Part shown: piece by piece, positions 17,489 through 26,932 of the stretch
How positions within the stretch are numbered: the first letter of the stretch is position 1
Layout: each line of letters starts with the position of its first letter
NCBI RefSeq assembly: GCF_001542875.1
Contig: NZ_LMAF01000002.1
Span: 581,501-645,500, forward strand
Source of the DNA: Erythrobacter sp. YT30
GTDB lineage: Bacteria > Pseudomonadota > Alphaproteobacteria > Sphingomonadales > Sphingomonadaceae
DNA: 64,000 bases
Direction of reading: 5' to 3'
Notes under the pieces: generated by a model
Databases searched by the model: none
Told to the model about the DNA's origin: nothing
What the model saw: only the letters and a program-made list of their open reading frames with translations
Program-made: the position numbers and the translations under genes

Positions 17489-18445
17489 TCACAGCAAAGC
17501 AAACTCCGCAATCTGGCTCGCGCTCAACTGCACATCAACCCTCTCAATTGTCATGTCGGGCACGACAATGTCTATAGGCTCGCCAGCAAGTCGATCCAAC
17601 TTTCGCTGTTCCTTGTTGTCGCGAACCCATTCTCGCATCTGACCGCCATTAAGCCATAGCGCGCCATGATGCGGCACCGAATTGGTCATCGCGTAAAAGT
17701 CGCGGGCACGGCCCTCGCTCATGCCCATCTCTTCATAGTAGTCGAGGTAAAGGCGGTTTTCCGGAGCATCCTCGGGAAAATCGTGGGGCTCGCGGCCATA
17801 GATATCGCGCCAGGAATGGACAGCAAATTCCGCGCGGTCATCCATTGTACGTTTTGCGCCCGCGAGGAATAACTCTACCGCGCCAGAACGCACGGATCCG
17901 CCAGCAGGGACGTGAGTGGCAAGCCCGGCATCACGAATGCGGCGGCCAAGCTCCAGATTGGCAATGTCATGGCTTGTTCCCGGTGCTTCGATCATGTCGA
18001 GCCGGCCGAGTTCGGGAAAATCGCGCAGCATTGCATCAAAGTGCAAAGGGGCTGCGGCATCGGTGGCACCAACGATTGCCGCGCGCCGATCATCAAGCAC
18101 CAAGAACGGACCATAACTTGCAAGCGCCTTTGACACGTCCCGGCTTGCCAGTGGTGTCTGATATCGCGCGGGCTCGCGCACCAGAGTGGTGGTAAGCGTC
18201 GTCACGATCCCGTTGACGCTGTGTGTCGTCTTGGTTGTATGCGCGGTATGCATCGCGACCTGATCGAGCCACGCAGCCGCATCATCATCAGTGACCCTCA
18301 CCCAGCTTTGCGTGGCATGATCCCATTCCTCGACCCAGCGTTCGGTGCTGACCGTGCGGCTTCCCGCTAGACCAGATCCGGCTGATGCGAGACTTGGCAC
18401 TGCAAGCGCCAGCATCATCAAGAGCAGAGTCGTAAGACGTTTCAT
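17489..18445 (-). CDS. Exported ClpP-fold protein (COG3904-like), function unknown
   Basis: 318 aa. A Sec signal peptide (MKRLTTLLLMMLALAVPSLASA) points to the periplasm. The central part follows the pattern of periplasmic ClpP-like proteins: MIEAPGTSHDIANLELGRRIRDAGLATHV, then GGSVRSGAVELFLAG, then FAVHSWRD. The serine in VRSGA and the His in VHSW would be the catalytic candidates. The cysteines usually seen next to this serine in relatives are absent. Whether it is a protease is unknown. It stands alone between rpmH and yifB. The assignment rests on motif spacing only. Confidence 0.5.
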   Translation of the reverse strand: MKRLTTLLLMMLALAVPSLASAGSGLAGSRTVSTERWVEEWDHATQSWVRVTDDDAAAWLDQVAMHTAHTTKTTHSVNGIVTTLTTTLVREPARYQTPLASRDVSKALASYGPFLVLDDRRAAIVGATDAAAPLHFDAMLRDFPELGRLDMIEAPGTSHDIANLELGRRIRDAGLATHVPAGGSVRSGAVELFLAGAKRTMDDRAEFAVHSWRDIYGREPHDFPEDAPENRLYLDYYEEMGMSEGRARDFYAMTNSVPHHGALWLNGGQMREWVRDNKEQRKLDRLAGEPIDIVVPDMTIERVDVQLSASQIAEFALL

Positions 18446-18631
18446 TGGGCCCCAATGCCCAATGGCCCTTTTAGGAAGAGCGAATTTTTATGCTTGCGAT
18501 TGTATTGAGATATCGTGCGTAGGCGGCCTTCAAGGATCGCCTAGCCACGTCTGATAACATGATCTTAACCGCTGATTGCCGGCACAAACGCCTAAGGAGC
18601 CGGAGGGGCTGTCAAAGGGGGTTAATCGCAA

Positions 18632-20128
18632 GTGGTCGCACTGGTCGAGACGGTGGCGTATCTGGGCCTGGAAGCGCGCCGGGTTGAGGTCCAATGCCAG
18701 GTTGCGCCCGGGATGCCACGTTTCTCTATCGTAGGCCTGCCGGATAAAGCGGTAAGCGAAAGCCGTGAGCGAGTGCAGGCGGCACTGTCAGCCATGGGTC
18801 TCGCACTCCCTCCAAAGCGTATCACGGTGAATCTGTCTCCCGCTGACTTGCCCAAAGATGGATCGCATTACGATCTGCCGATTGCGTTGGCGCTACTTGG
18901 AGCGATGGGCGTCACTGATGCAGAGCAATTGGGCGATTGGCTCGCGGTTGGAGAACTGGCTTTGGATGGCCGCGTGGTTGCATCGCCCGGCGTTTTGATC
19001 GCGGCGCTTCATGCGAGCGAAGCGGAACGCGGGCTAATCTGCCCGTTTGATCAGGGATCGGAGGCGAAATGGGCGAGCGGAGTTCCGTTGCTCGCGCCGC
19101 GTGATCTGTCCAGCCTCCTCGCGCATCTCAAAGGCGATACATTCTTGCCCGATCCTCAACGCGGGAAGGTCGCCAATGCGGCTGTGACAGCAGACCTTAA
19201 ACAGGTGAAGGGTCAGGAAACAGCCAAGCGCGCCTTGGAAATTGCGGCTGCTGGCGGGCACAACCTATTGATGACCGGACCGCCGGGATCGGGAAAAAGC
19301 CTGCTGGCGTCCTGCCTCCCGGGCATTTTGCCAGAGCTTACTCCGACCGAAGCATTGGAAGTGTCGATGGTCCAATCGGTTGCAGGTACATTGGAGGCAG
19401 GCACGATCAGCCGCGCGCGCCCGTTTCGTGCACCGCATCATTCTGCAAGTATGGCAGCGCTTACGGGTGGCGGTCTCAAAGTCCGACCCGGCGAAGTAAG
19501 CCTCGCGCATCTTGGTGTATTGTTCCTTGATGAATTGCCGGAATTTCAACGTCCTGTGCTGGACTCGCTTCGCCAGCCGCTCGAAACCGGCCAAGTCGAT
19601 GTTGCGCGAGCCAATGCGCATGTGACGTTCCCCGCACGGGTCCAACTGATCGCAGCGATGAACCCATGCCGCTGTGGCCATGCGGGCGAAGCTGAGCGCA
19701 TATGCTCGCGCCATCCGCGCTGTGTCGGCGAGTATCAAGGGCGGCTTTCCGGGCCATTGCTCGACCGGATCGACTGCCATGTCGAAGTCGCAGCCGTCAG
19801 CGCAATAGACCTATCAATGCCGCCGCCTGCCGAGGGGAGTGATGAAGTGGCGCAGCGCGTTGCAGCTGCGCGATCGCGAGCGACAAAACGCGGTGTGCGA
19901 TCAAATGCTGAACTGGAAGGCGACGTTTTGGAGGAGCATGCCGTGCCCGATGATGAGGGTAGAGCTCTTCTCATGAGAGCCGCAGAGAAGTTGCGCCTCT
20001 CAGCGCGCGGCTACACGCGAATGCTTCGGGTAGCACGAACAATTGCCGATCTTTCAGGCGCTCAGCAAATAGGTCGCGCCCATATTGCCGAGGCTCTCAG
20101 TTATCGCCAGCAATCAATGGTGCGCTAG
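18632..20128 (+). CDS. YifB/ComM-family Mg-chelatase-like AAA ATPase
   Basis: 498 aa, GTG start. An N-terminal Lon-like/ChlI domain (LPDKAVSESRERVQAAL, NLSPADLPKDGSHYDLPIAL) precedes the AAA domain with Walker A GPPGSGKS (about residues 215-222), Walker B VLFLDELPEF and the sensor region MNPCRCGH. A Mg_chelatase_C domain with YTRMLRVARTIADL closes the protein. The name Mg-chelatase is only structural. In Haemophilus and Vibrio the homologue ComM is a branch-migration helicase that aids natural transformation, so a DNA-recombination role is likely. No other competence genes are in the window. Confidence 0.9.
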   Translation: MVALVETVAYLGLEARRVEVQCQVAPGMPRFSIVGLPDKAVSESRERVQAALSAMGLALPPKRITVNLSPADLPKDGSHYDLPIALALLGAMGVTDAEQLGDWLAVGELALDGRVVASPGVLIAALHASEAERGLICPFDQGSEAKWASGVPLLAPRDLSSLLAHLKGDTFLPDPQRGKVANAAVTADLKQVKGQETAKRALEIAAAGGHNLLMTGPPGSGKSLLASCLPGILPELTPTEALEVSMVQSVAGTLEAGTISRARPFRAPHHSASMAALTGGGLKVRPGEVSLAHLGVLFLDELPEFQRPVLDSLRQPLETGQVDVARANAHVTFPARVQLIAAMNPCRCGHAGEAERICSRHPRCVGEYQGRLSGPLLDRIDCHVEVAAVSAIDLSMPPPAEGSDEVAQRVAAARSRATKRGVRSNAELEGDVLEEHAVPDDEGRALLMRAAEKLRLSARGYTRMLRVARTIADLSGAQQIGRAHIAEALSYRQQSMVR

Positions 20129-20202
20129 TCGGCGCAGTTCATTTTGCAGCAAGGCTGGAACCTGTTAGCAGGCAGACCCCTCGCCTCGAATAAAGCTCTC
20201 TC

Positions 20203-21018
20203 GTGTCCGATACCGCCGCCCTCTCTGCTGAAGAGACCGCCACCGGCTATGCCAAGGGCGGCGAAGAAGAAGGCGCGCTTAGGCGGCGATTGCTTGGTGT
20301 CGGAGCGACAATCCTTGTCGAAATCGCGATCATCGCGCTTTTGCTCACGCTGGGCTGGAACCTTGCGGAGGACCGGACCGAAACACCAATTGTGACAACG
20401 CTCGATGCGCAGAATTTCGCGGAAAGCGAGCCCGCTGCCGAAGAGCCAACGCAACCTGAAACACCGCCTCAGCCGCAGTCAGCCCCTTCACCTCGACCGC
20501 CTGACCTCCAACCTTTTGAGCCGCCAGAGGAACCGGTTCCCACGCCGCTCGACCCACCAGTGATCATCCAGCCAAGGCAAGATTCTCCGCCCAGCCCGCC
20601 ACGTCCAACACCCTCACCAGCGCCTCGGCAACCAGCTGATCCGCCTGCGCGCGTTTATGGACCGCCCGACACCGGTCCACCGGGTGGGTCATTCGATAGC
20701 CAGCGTGTGGGCACCGCTCCCAATGGCGAACCCATGTATGCGGCGCGCTGGTATCGTGAACCCACGCGGCAGGAACTTGCCGGCTATCTATCTACCGCTA
20801 CTGGGCCGGGCAGCGCGTTGATTGTGTGCAGGACAGTGCCCGATTTCTATGTCGAGGATTGCGAGCTGCTTGGAGAAAGCCCGCGCGGCTCACAAATGGG
20901 CCGGGCCGTGCTCGCCGCAGCCTGGCAATTCCGTGTACGCCCCGCGATTGTCGGAGGCCGATCGCAAGTGGGATCGTGGGTGCGCATCCGGATCGATTAC
21001 ACGCGCACGCAGCGGTAA
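20203..21018 (+). CDS. Membrane-anchored proline-rich protein with TonB-like C-terminal region
   Basis: 271 aa, GTG start. One membrane segment (about residues 31-52, TILVEIAIIALLLTLGW) is followed by about 110 residues very rich in Pro, Glu and Ser (PPQPQSAPSPRPPD). The folded C-terminal part contains ALIVCRTVPDFYVEDCELLGESPRG and FRVRPAIVGG, which resembles the TonB C-terminal fold (cysteine-containing SCXXXXSS-type strands and an FRPA-like motif). It may span the periplasm as a TonB paralogue, the second in this window. It is followed 62 bp later by the Popeye-like gene. Confidence 0.6.
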   Translation: MSDTAALSAEETATGYAKGGEEEGALRRRLLGVGATILVEIAIIALLLTLGWNLAEDRTETPIVTTLDAQNFAESEPAAEEPTQPETPPQPQSAPSPRPPDLQPFEPPEEPVPTPLDPPVIIQPRQDSPPSPPRPTPSPAPRQPADPPARVYGPPDTGPPGGSFDSQRVGTAPNGEPMYAARWYREPTRQELAGYLSTATGPGSALIVCRTVPDFYVEDCELLGESPRGSQMGRAVLAAAWQFRVRPAIVGGRSQVGSWVRIRIDYTRTQR

Positions 21019-21080
21019 CCTGTCAATCGCGGATCAAGGCAGGCTTGTCTTCCCCGCAAATTATCGCCACGCGCCAAATC

Positions 21081-21785
21081 ATGGATCTTTGGTGGCTCAT
21101 CTATGTCGGCGCTGCCTTGCTTCTCGTCGCCTACGCGGTGCGAGACGAGCTGAAACTGCGCCTGCTCATCGTCATCTCGACTTTCATTTACATCGTCTAC
21201 TATTTCATCGTGCCTTCGCCCCCACTGTGGGACGCGATCATCACCAGCCTGCTGATGGTGGGTGTCAATTTCTGGGTGCTGGGCCAGATCATGTTTGAGC
21301 GAACCACATTGCGCCTCAGCGAAGACGAGAAAACGCTGTTCGACGCGTTTGAGACGCTTTCGCCTGGCCAATTCCGACGCGTACTAAAGCTCGCCCAATG
21401 GCGCCGCGCCGATGATCCGGATGGTACTGTACTGACACGCGAAGATGAGCCTTCGACAGCGCTTTTCTATATCTTCGATGGCATTATCTCGGTTGAAAAG
21501 CATGGTCGTCAATTTCGACTGCCAGCGGACAATTTCGTGGGAGAAGTTGGCTATGTCCTAAATCGGCCGACAACAACAACTTCGGTTGCGCCTCAAGGTG
21601 TGCGCTATATCGAATGGGACGCCTCAGCCCTTCGCAGCCTAAGCGACAAGTATCCCAATCTCGGCAATGCCTTGAATGCGATGCTCACACGCGATTTGGC
21701 GAAGAAATTGAAGACCAGTTACCGCCCGGAAGACGCTATGCCAGCAACGCCCGAAAGCGTGGAATTGCTCGAAGCAGCCGAATAG
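21081..21785 (+). CDS. Popeye-like membrane protein with cyclic-nucleotide-binding-type domain
   Basis: 234 aa. The frame is open further upstream but only as a shadow of the previous gene; ATG at 21081 starts a good membrane domain (MDLWWLIYVGAALLLVAYAV). Three hydrophobic helices occupy about residues 3-75, including FIYIVYYFIVPSPPLWD. After ERTTLRLSEDEKTLFDAF comes a cupin-like beta-roll (FYIFDGIISVEKHGRQF, NFVGEVGYVL) typical of cNMP-binding domains. Animal Popeye proteins have the same plan and bind cAMP. The canonical phosphate-binding Arg cassette of CAP is not obvious. Bacterial members have no established role. Confidence 0.7.
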   Translation: MDLWWLIYVGAALLLVAYAVRDELKLRLLIVISTFIYIVYYFIVPSPPLWDAIITSLLMVGVNFWVLGQIMFERTTLRLSEDEKTLFDAFETLSPGQFRRVLKLAQWRRADDPDGTVLTREDEPSTALFYIFDGIISVEKHGRQFRLPADNFVGEVGYVLNRPTTTTSVAPQGVRYIEWDASALRSLSDKYPNLGNALNAMLTRDLAKKLKTSYRPEDAMPATPESVELLEAAE

Positions 21786-21789
21786 AGCG

Positions 21790-23577
21790 CTAGGCGACGT
21801 GTTCGCGCACCACTTCGACGAAAGCGCCGCCCCAATTGTCGAGCTTTTTCGCTCCGACGCCTGATATCTGACCCATTTCCCGTAAGGTTTCGGGTTTGTC
21901 AGATGCCATCGCGCGCAAGACACTATCATGGAAGATCACGTAAGCGGGCACGTTGTGTTCCTCGGCGAGCGCCTTGCGGCGTTCGCGCAAGGCATCGAAG
22001 AGCGGGTCGCCCACGGGATTAGACCCGTTCGTATCGCTTTCCCCTCGCCGCCTGCGTTTGCGTTTCGGTGGCTCAGCGATTGTGACAGCCCGTTCGCCTT
22101 TGAGGATGGCGCGCGCTTCATCGCCCAGGGCCATGCCGCCATGATCGGTTGGCACCAGCATTTCATGCGCCATCAACGCGCGCATCACCGGACGCAGTAG
22201 GGGTGCTTCATCGGCATCGAGAATGCCGAACACGGAAAGCGCATGATGGCCGCGTTGCACAACCCGATCATCTTCGCGGCCCAGCAGCACTTTTTCGACA
22301 TGCCCAATGCCAAAACTTTGCCCGGTGCGATATACGGCGGAGAGTAACTTTTGCGCGATCTCGGTCACATCGAGGACATTGGGTGGATCGAGGCAGATGT
22401 CGCAATTCCCGCAGGCGTCCGTCGGTTGCTCGCCGAAATGGCGCAATAGGATTGCCCGTCGGCAGGTGGCCGCCTCGACTAGGCCCGCAAGGGCATTGAG
22501 CCGCGCGCGTTCGCCGGGGAGGCGATCTTCACTGACTTCGCCTAGCCACTGGCGCGCCTTGGAAAAATCGCTCGCGCCCCAGAACAATTGCGCAATCGCA
22601 GGATCGCCATCGCGTCCCGCACGGCCTGTTTCCTGGTAATAAGCCTCGATCGATTTGGGCAGACCCGCATGGACAACAAAGCGCACGTCGGGTTTGTCGA
22701 TCCCCATGCCGAAGGCGATGGTGGCGACCATCACCATATCTTCTGATCGCACGAATTCGGCTTGCACTCGTGCGCGCTCTTCGGGTGGGAGGCCTGCATG
22801 GTAGGCGCCAGTTGGACGGCCCGTAGAGGCGAGTTTTTCAGAGAGGTCCTCGGTCGCCTTGCGGCTATGCGCATAGACAATGCCCGCGCCGGGAGTGTGA
22901 GTGATGAAGTCGGCAATCTGGCGTGCCGTGTTTTCCCGCGGCGTAATGCGATATTGGATGTTGGGCCGGTCAAATCCAGCAACCAACATGCCTTTCTGCG
23001 GGATGCCCAATTGTTTGAGAATGTCGGCACGCGTTACCTCGTCCGCTGTAGCGGTGAGTGCGAGGCGAGGAACGTTCGGGTGAGCGTCGAGAAAAGGGCG
23101 GAGTTCGCGATAGTCGGGGCGGAAATCATGGCCCCATTCCGACACGCAATGGGCTTCATCAATCGCGAAGAGCGAGATCGGAATCCCATCCAGCAGCGAT
23201 CGAAACCCGGATGTCGTCGCCCGTTCCGGCGCGACATAGAGCAAGTCCAAATCGCCAGCGCGAAGGCGGTCTAGCGTTTCAGCGCGATTTTGATCTGCCG
23301 ATGTCAACGAAGCAGCGCGGATGCCTACTGCTTCCGCTGCGCGGATCTGATCATGCATCAAGGCAATGAGCGGAGATACCACCACAGCGGTTCCGGGCAG
23401 TGCGAGCGCCGGTATCTGATAGCACAGCGACTTTCCCGCGCCTGTCGGCATCAGCGCAAGCGTTGGCTTGCCGCGAAGGATCCGCTCGATCACAGCCTCT
23501 TGCTGGCCGCGAAACCCGGCAAATCCGAAAGTCTCGCGTAAGATTTCGTGAATGTCAGGTAGGGCCGCGACGCTCAT
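21790..23577 (-). CDS. recQ: ATP-dependent DNA helicase RecQ
   Basis: 595 aa. Helicase motifs in order: [10 protein letters not shown], Walker [13 protein letters not shown] (about 42-53), DEAH motif [17 protein letters not shown], then [17 protein letters not shown] and the ETGRAGRDG motif VI. The RQC zinc cysteines are in CGNCDIC and upstream CRR. A C-terminal HRDC domain ([23 protein letters not shown]) is present. RecQ unwinds recombination intermediates and stalled forks. The gene is convergent with the Popeye-like gene, with 4 bp between stop codons. Confidence 0.95.
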   Translation of the reverse strand: MSVAALPDIHEILRETFGFAGFRGQQEAVIERILRGKPTLALMPTGAGKSLCYQIPALALPGTAVVVSPLIALMHDQIRAAEAVGIRAASLTSADQNRAETLDRLRAGDLDLLYVAPERATTSGFRSLLDGIPISLFAIDEAHCVSEWGHDFRPDYRELRPFLDAHPNVPRLALTATADEVTRADILKQLGIPQKGMLVAGFDRPNIQYRITPRENTARQIADFITHTPGAGIVYAHSRKATEDLSEKLASTGRPTGAYHAGLPPEERARVQAEFVRSEDMVMVATIAFGMGIDKPDVRFVVHAGLPKSIEAYYQETGRAGRDGDPAIAQLFWGASDFSKARQWLGEVSEDRLPGERARLNALAGLVEAATCRRAILLRHFGEQPTDACGNCDICLDPPNVLDVTEIAQKLLSAVYRTGQSFGIGHVEKVLLGREDDRVVQRGHHALSVFGILDADEAPLLRPVMRALMAHEMLVPTDHGGMALGDEARAILKGERAVTIAEPPKRKRRRRGESDTNGSNPVGDPLFDALRERRKALAEEHNVPAYVIFHDSVLRAMASDKPETLREMGQISGVGAKKLDNWGGAFVEVVREHVA

Positions 23578-23637
23578 GCCGACTGCAATAGAGCATCCAC
23601 GCGACGCTTACAGCCGCGCGGCACGATGAAATGGCAG

Positions 23638-24189
23638 TTATCCCGCTGCTTTTTTTGCTTTGCCCAGATCAACCACCGCCGCATCGCCGCCGCTTTTGTG
23701 CGGGGTTGCGATTGTGCCGTCAGTACGCTTGCCCAAATCAGCCTTGGCAATCAGGTTGAGATCGGTGTGATCGAGAATACGTCCATCATGCGACAGCACC
23801 GAAACAGAGGAGATCGGCAAGCGATCCTGCTCATCCACTAGCACCGGATCTTCGGCGACGAACTCGCTGCCGTGTTTCTGACCCCAAAGTCGCAGAGCAA
23901 TCATCGCAGGAAGCAAGTCAAACCCTTTTGGCGTCAATCGGTATTCGACTTTACGGCGATCATCCTCGCATGGCTCACGTTTGAGAATGCCGTGATCGAC
24001 CAGTTTTGCCAGTCTGTTGGACAGGATATTGCGAGCAATGCCGAGTTCAGTGAGAAATTCTTCGAAGTGCTTCAGCCCGTTAAAGCTTGCCCTCAGGATC
24101 ATGAACGACCAACGTTCGCCCATAACTTCAAGTGCTTGCGGCAATCCACAATCGCGCAACTCCCGCAAGGGTTCTCTCATTTCGCCCAT
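23638..24189 (-). CDS. HxlR-family winged-helix transcriptional regulator
   Basis: 183 aa. The N-terminal 105 residues are a typical HxlR domain: CGLPQALEVMGERWSFMILRASFNGLKHFEEF, then ISNRLAKL-like NILSNRLAKLVDHGIL and VEYRLTPKGFDLLP. Cys14 occupies the position of the redox-sensitive Cys found in many HxlR proteins. A C-terminal extension of about 70 residues is present. It is divergent from the small exported protein gene, which it may control (inference). Its ligand is unknown. Confidence 0.88.
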   Translation of the reverse strand: MGEMREPLRELRDCGLPQALEVMGERWSFMILRASFNGLKHFEEFLTELGIARNILSNRLAKLVDHGILKREPCEDDRRKVEYRLTPKGFDLLPAMIALRLWGQKHGSEFVAEDPVLVDEQDRLPISSVSVLSHDGRILDHTDLNLIAKADLGKRTDGTIATPHKSGGDAAVVDLGKAKKAAG

Positions 24190-24300
24190 AGATATCCTTT
24201 CCCTGGCGTCAGCTTAACCTGATTTACAGGAACCGCAAAAAATATATTTAGTTTCTAGTTGCAACTTAAAACCTAATCGCATAGGTAGTGATTCGCAACT

Positions 24301-24317
24301 GGTTTCGGAATGAAACC
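24301..24317. promoter_or_regulatory. Inverted repeat in the hxlR/CC_3452 divergent intergenic region
   Basis: GGTTTC (24301-24306) and GAAACC (24312-24317) are perfect 6-nt arms separated by GGAAT. The site is 48 bp before the small exported protein gene in an A/T-rich divergent promoter region, a reasonable place for an HxlR operator. Short arms make chance occurrence possible. Confidence 0.3.
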
Positions 24318-24364
24318 TTTTGTCGCAAAATGCAAATGATCCCTGCATCCGAAAGGAACGACAT

Positions 24365-24706
24365 ATGACCCTCTCCCTCCCCCGCGCAGAACGCATCTCC
24401 ATCTTTGCATCGGCACTGGTTTACACTGCGGCCACTTTCGCAGTCGCAACCAGCTCAACCCCAGCCATTGCCGCTGATGGCCCTTATTACACCGCCGTTC
24501 TGGCGCAGCCGACTGATGAAAACCGCGCTGTTGCTGGCGGCGTTGCGTGGGCCTGCAAAGGCACTACATGCGTAGCGAACAAGGGCACTTCACGCCCGAT
24601 CCGCATGTGCCGCGGGCTGTCAAAAGAGCTTGGCGAAGTGGCAAGCTTCACAGCCAAAGGCAAAGAGCTCGAAGCTGGCAAACTCGCAAAGTGCAACGGA
24701 AAGTAA
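24365..24706 (+). CDS. Small exported protein, CC_3452 family
   Basis: 113 aa. The ATG at 24365 has a good ribosome binding site (AAAGGA, 8 nt upstream). A signal peptide (FASALVYTAATFAVATSS...AIAADG) is followed by a mature domain of about 75 residues with three cysteines: VAWACKGTTCVA and MCRGLSKELG, plus a C-terminal KLAKCNGK. The pattern matches a conserved alphaproteobacterial family of unknown function named after Caulobacter CC_3452. Periplasmic, probably disulfide-bonded. A strong terminator follows 60 bp downstream, so it is likely a single transcript. Confidence 0.7.
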   Translation: MTLSLPRAERISIFASALVYTAATFAVATSSTPAIAADGPYYTAVLAQPTDENRAVAGGVAWACKGTTCVANKGTSRPIRMCRGLSKELGEVASFTAKGKELEAGKLAKCNGK

Positions 24707-24766
24707 GCCAGTCTGCCCCCTAACCCCCACCGTCCGACACTCTCCACTCCGGACGGTTCATTGAGC

Positions 24767-24807
24767 CCCCGGCGCAGCGTTTCCCCAGAGCTGCGCCGGG
24801 GTTTTTT
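24767..24807 (+). terminator. Rho-independent terminator after the CC_3452-type gene
   Basis: CCCCGGCGCAGC (24767-24778) and GCTGCGCCGGGG (24790-24801) make a perfect 12-bp stem with an 11-nt loop, followed by TTTTTT. It acts on the plus strand; on the minus strand no T-run follows. A second small hairpin, CCGTCCG/CGGACGG, lies just before it at 24730-24756. Confidence 0.9.
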
Positions 24808-24835
24808 GTGACCTGACTGCCCCCTCGTGCTTTAA

Positions 24836-25438
24836 TCAGAGAAAGCCTGACTGTGTCAGCTGAGATTCAAGCGCTGTTGCATCGGTGAACAGATGTGCAT
24901 CCCAGCCGCGTTTTTTGGCGGCTTCGATATTTGCCGGATTGTCATCGGTGAAAAACAGATCGCCGCCGCTGCGCCGGCTGCGTTCTTCGACAATTGCATA
25001 GATACGCGGATCTGGCTTTGCGACCTCTTCGGTGCCAGAAACAATGATGTCTTCGAACAGGTCAAAGATCGGCTGAGTGGGACGGAACAGATGCCAGAAT
25101 TCGTGCCCGAAGTTTGTGAGGCAGAAGAGCGGAACATTAGCTTTATCGAGACGCCTCACAATATCGTGGCTGCCTTGCACCGGGCCTGGGACTGTTTCGT
25201 TGAAGCGCGTCGCATAGGCATTGATGTGCGCTTTGTACGTTGGAAACTTGGCAATACGCTCTGGCACCATGTCATCGAGCGGTCTGCCCCGGTCATGCTC
25301 GAAATGCCATTCTTCGGTGACGACGTTGGCGAGGAACCAGTCTAGCTCCTCTTTATCGCTGATCAGCTGTTCAAAAAGCGCGCGCAGTTCCCAGTGGAAC
25401 AGCACTCGCCCAACATCGAAGACCACCGCTTTCTGCAT
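24836..25438 (-). CDS. HAD-family hydrolase, YihX-like
   Basis: 200 aa. Motif I is VVFDVGRVL, so the nucleophile Asp is present and the second position is Gly, as in the YihX subgroup (sugar phosphate phosphatases). Motif II is CLTNFG, the Lys lies in VAKPDPRIY, and motif IV is FTDDNPANIEAAKK. The cap domain is small and helical (subfamily IA). It probably dephosphorylates a sugar phosphate, e.g. alpha-glucose-1-phosphate, but the substrate is unproven. A short gap of 102 bp separates it from rpmJ on the same strand. Confidence 0.85.
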   Translation of the reverse strand: MQKAVVFDVGRVLFHWELRALFEQLISDKEELDWFLANVVTEEWHFEHDRGRPLDDMVPERIAKFPTYKAHINAYATRFNETVPGPVQGSHDIVRRLDKANVPLFCLTNFGHEFWHLFRPTQPIFDLFEDIIVSGTEEVAKPDPRIYAIVEERSRRSGGDLFFTDDNPANIEAAKKRGWDAHLFTDATALESQLTQSGFL

Positions 25439-25540
25439 ACCCTACTTCCATAAACAGCTACGGCCCGCTCTCCTTGTCGGAGGCGGGCCGCTGTAACCAA
25501 TCCCGCGCGCTTCAATTGCTCGCGAGGACTATCGCATCGC

Positions 25541-25666
25541 TTAACCCTGGCGGGCTTTGAAGCGACGATTGGTTTTGTTGATGACGTAAGTACGACCGCG
25601 ACGACGGATTACGCGGCAATCGCGGTGGCGGTTCTTCAGCGACTTAAGGCTGTTGCGGATTTTCAC
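25541..25666 (-). CDS. rpmJ: 50S ribosomal protein L36, zinc-free type
   Basis: 41 aa, GTG start with GAAGGG upstream. The sequence runs [18 protein letters not shown] and ends NRRFKARQG. It has a single Cys, so the CxxC zinc knuckle of the standard L36 is missing; this is the YkgO-like, zinc-independent form, which appears to be common in alphaproteobacteria. It lies alone between galE and the HAD gene, away from a ribosomal operon. Confidence 0.93.
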   Translation of the reverse strand: MKIRNSLKSLKNRHRDCRVIRRRGRTYVINKTNRRFKARQG

Positions 25667-25695
25667 GGGGCTTACCCTTCTAAACTCGTTCAAAT

Positions 25696-25723
25696 AAAAA
25701 AGCGCCAAGGCACAGCTCGGCGC
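25696..25723 (-). terminator. Rho-independent terminator of galE
   Basis: On the minus strand GCGCCGAG and CTTGGCGC form an 8-bp stem (one G-U pair) with a 6-nt loop, followed by TTTTTT. It is 44 bp past the galE stop codon and separates galE from rpmJ. Confidence 0.8.
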
Positions 25724-25767
25724 ACTTCAATTTCAAGCGCCGCCCTTACGCATGACGCCCGGATTGG

Positions 25768-26796
25768 TCAAGTATTCTCGCGAATCTCGGTCAATTTGCG
25801 CTCCCAGGCGAGGGCATGCGCAATAATCGTGTCGAGATCGGCGTGTTTGGGCTCCCATGGAAGCGCAGCGCGAATGCGAGATGGGTCAGACACAAGCGAA
25901 TCGGGATCGCCTGCACGGCGCCCTTCGATGTGACGATCGATCTGCATGTTGGTGACACGGTCAACAGCATCTAGCACTTCGAGCACTGAAAAGCCTCGTC
26001 CATAGCCGCAATTCATGGTGAGCGAGCGTTCGGGCTGTTCGATAAGCGCCTCCAATGCGAGGACATGCGCAGCCGCAAGATCACTGACATGGATGTAATC
26101 GCGGACGCCTGTGCCGTCGGGCGTGTCGTAGTCGGTGCCAAAAACGCTGACATGCGATCTTTTGCCCAGGGCCGCCTCGACCGCGACCTTTATAAGATGC
26201 GTCGCGCCAGCGGTAGATTGGCCACTGCGAGCACGCGGATCGGCACCTGCGACATTGAAATAGCGAAGCGCGCAGAAATTCATCGCGTGCGCTTTCGCCG
26301 TGTCGCCCAACATCTGTTCGGTCATCAGCTTTGACCAGCCATATGGGTTGATAGGGGCCTTGTGACTGTCCTCGGTGATCGGCGAGCTTTCTGGCTCACC
26401 ATAAGTCGCCGCCGTCGATGAGAAGATAAAATGCGGCACGCCCGCTTTCACCGCCGCCTCGATCAGAGCGCGGCTCTTCACCGTGTTGTTGTGATAGTAT
26501 TTGAGCGGGTTTTCGACGCTTTCTGGCACGATAATCGAGCCTGCAAAGTGCATCACGGCCTTACAATCATGCTTGGCGAAAATCTCCGCTACGAGCGCGC
26601 CGTCTTCGATATCGCCTTCGTAAAGTGGGACGTGATCGGGCACGGCGAAGCGAAAACCCGTTGTCAAGTTGTCAATCACGACGACCGGCCAATCGGCATC
26701 GCTCAGCGCAAGAACGGCATGGCTGCCAATATAGCCCGCACCGCCTGTTACAAGGACGCAGGGTTTTGCAGATTGAGTTTCAGAATGTGTCGTCAT
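25768..26796 (-). CDS. galE: UDP-glucose 4-epimerase
   Basis: 342 aa from the ATG at 26796 (MTTHSETQSAKPCVLVTGG). The frame is open to 27003, but the extra 69 residues precede the NAD-binding Rossmann start and are not part of the family. Signature GGAGYIGSH (nucleotide binding), the catalytic Ser-Thr and YxxxK in SSTAATYGEP and PYGWSKLMTEQ, and the C-terminal DPDSLVSDPSRIRAALPW are all present. It interconverts UDP-glucose and UDP-galactose for surface polysaccharide. Cytoplasmic, single gene with its own terminator. Confidence 0.92.
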   Translation of the reverse strand: MTTHSETQSAKPCVLVTGGAGYIGSHAVLALSDADWPVVVIDNLTTGFRFAVPDHVPLYEGDIEDGALVAEIFAKHDCKAVMHFAGSIIVPESVENPLKYYHNNTVKSRALIEAAVKAGVPHFIFSSTAATYGEPESSPITEDSHKAPINPYGWSKLMTEQMLGDTAKAHAMNFCALRYFNVAGADPRARSGQSTAGATHLIKVAVEAALGKRSHVSVFGTDYDTPDGTGVRDYIHVSDLAAAHVLALEALIEQPERSLTMNCGYGRGFSVLEVLDAVDRVTNMQIDRHIEGRRAGDPDSLVSDPSRIRAALPWEPKHADLDTIIAHALAWERKLTEIRENT

Positions 26797-26932
26797 GCCA
26801 GCCCGCCTAATAGAGTGCGACTTCAAATTGGTGAAGCCATTGAGAAAGATATGAGGAGTTAGAAGCGCTTTACGCTTTTGGCACGCCTGTGTGCTATCAC
26901 CCATTTGAGACATAATTTCGGGAGCGGGCGCG

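Noticed and set aside
20826..21080. Possible N-terminal extension of the Popeye-like gene
   Set aside because: It lies inside the preceding TonB-like gene in another frame; the membrane domain starts at 21081.
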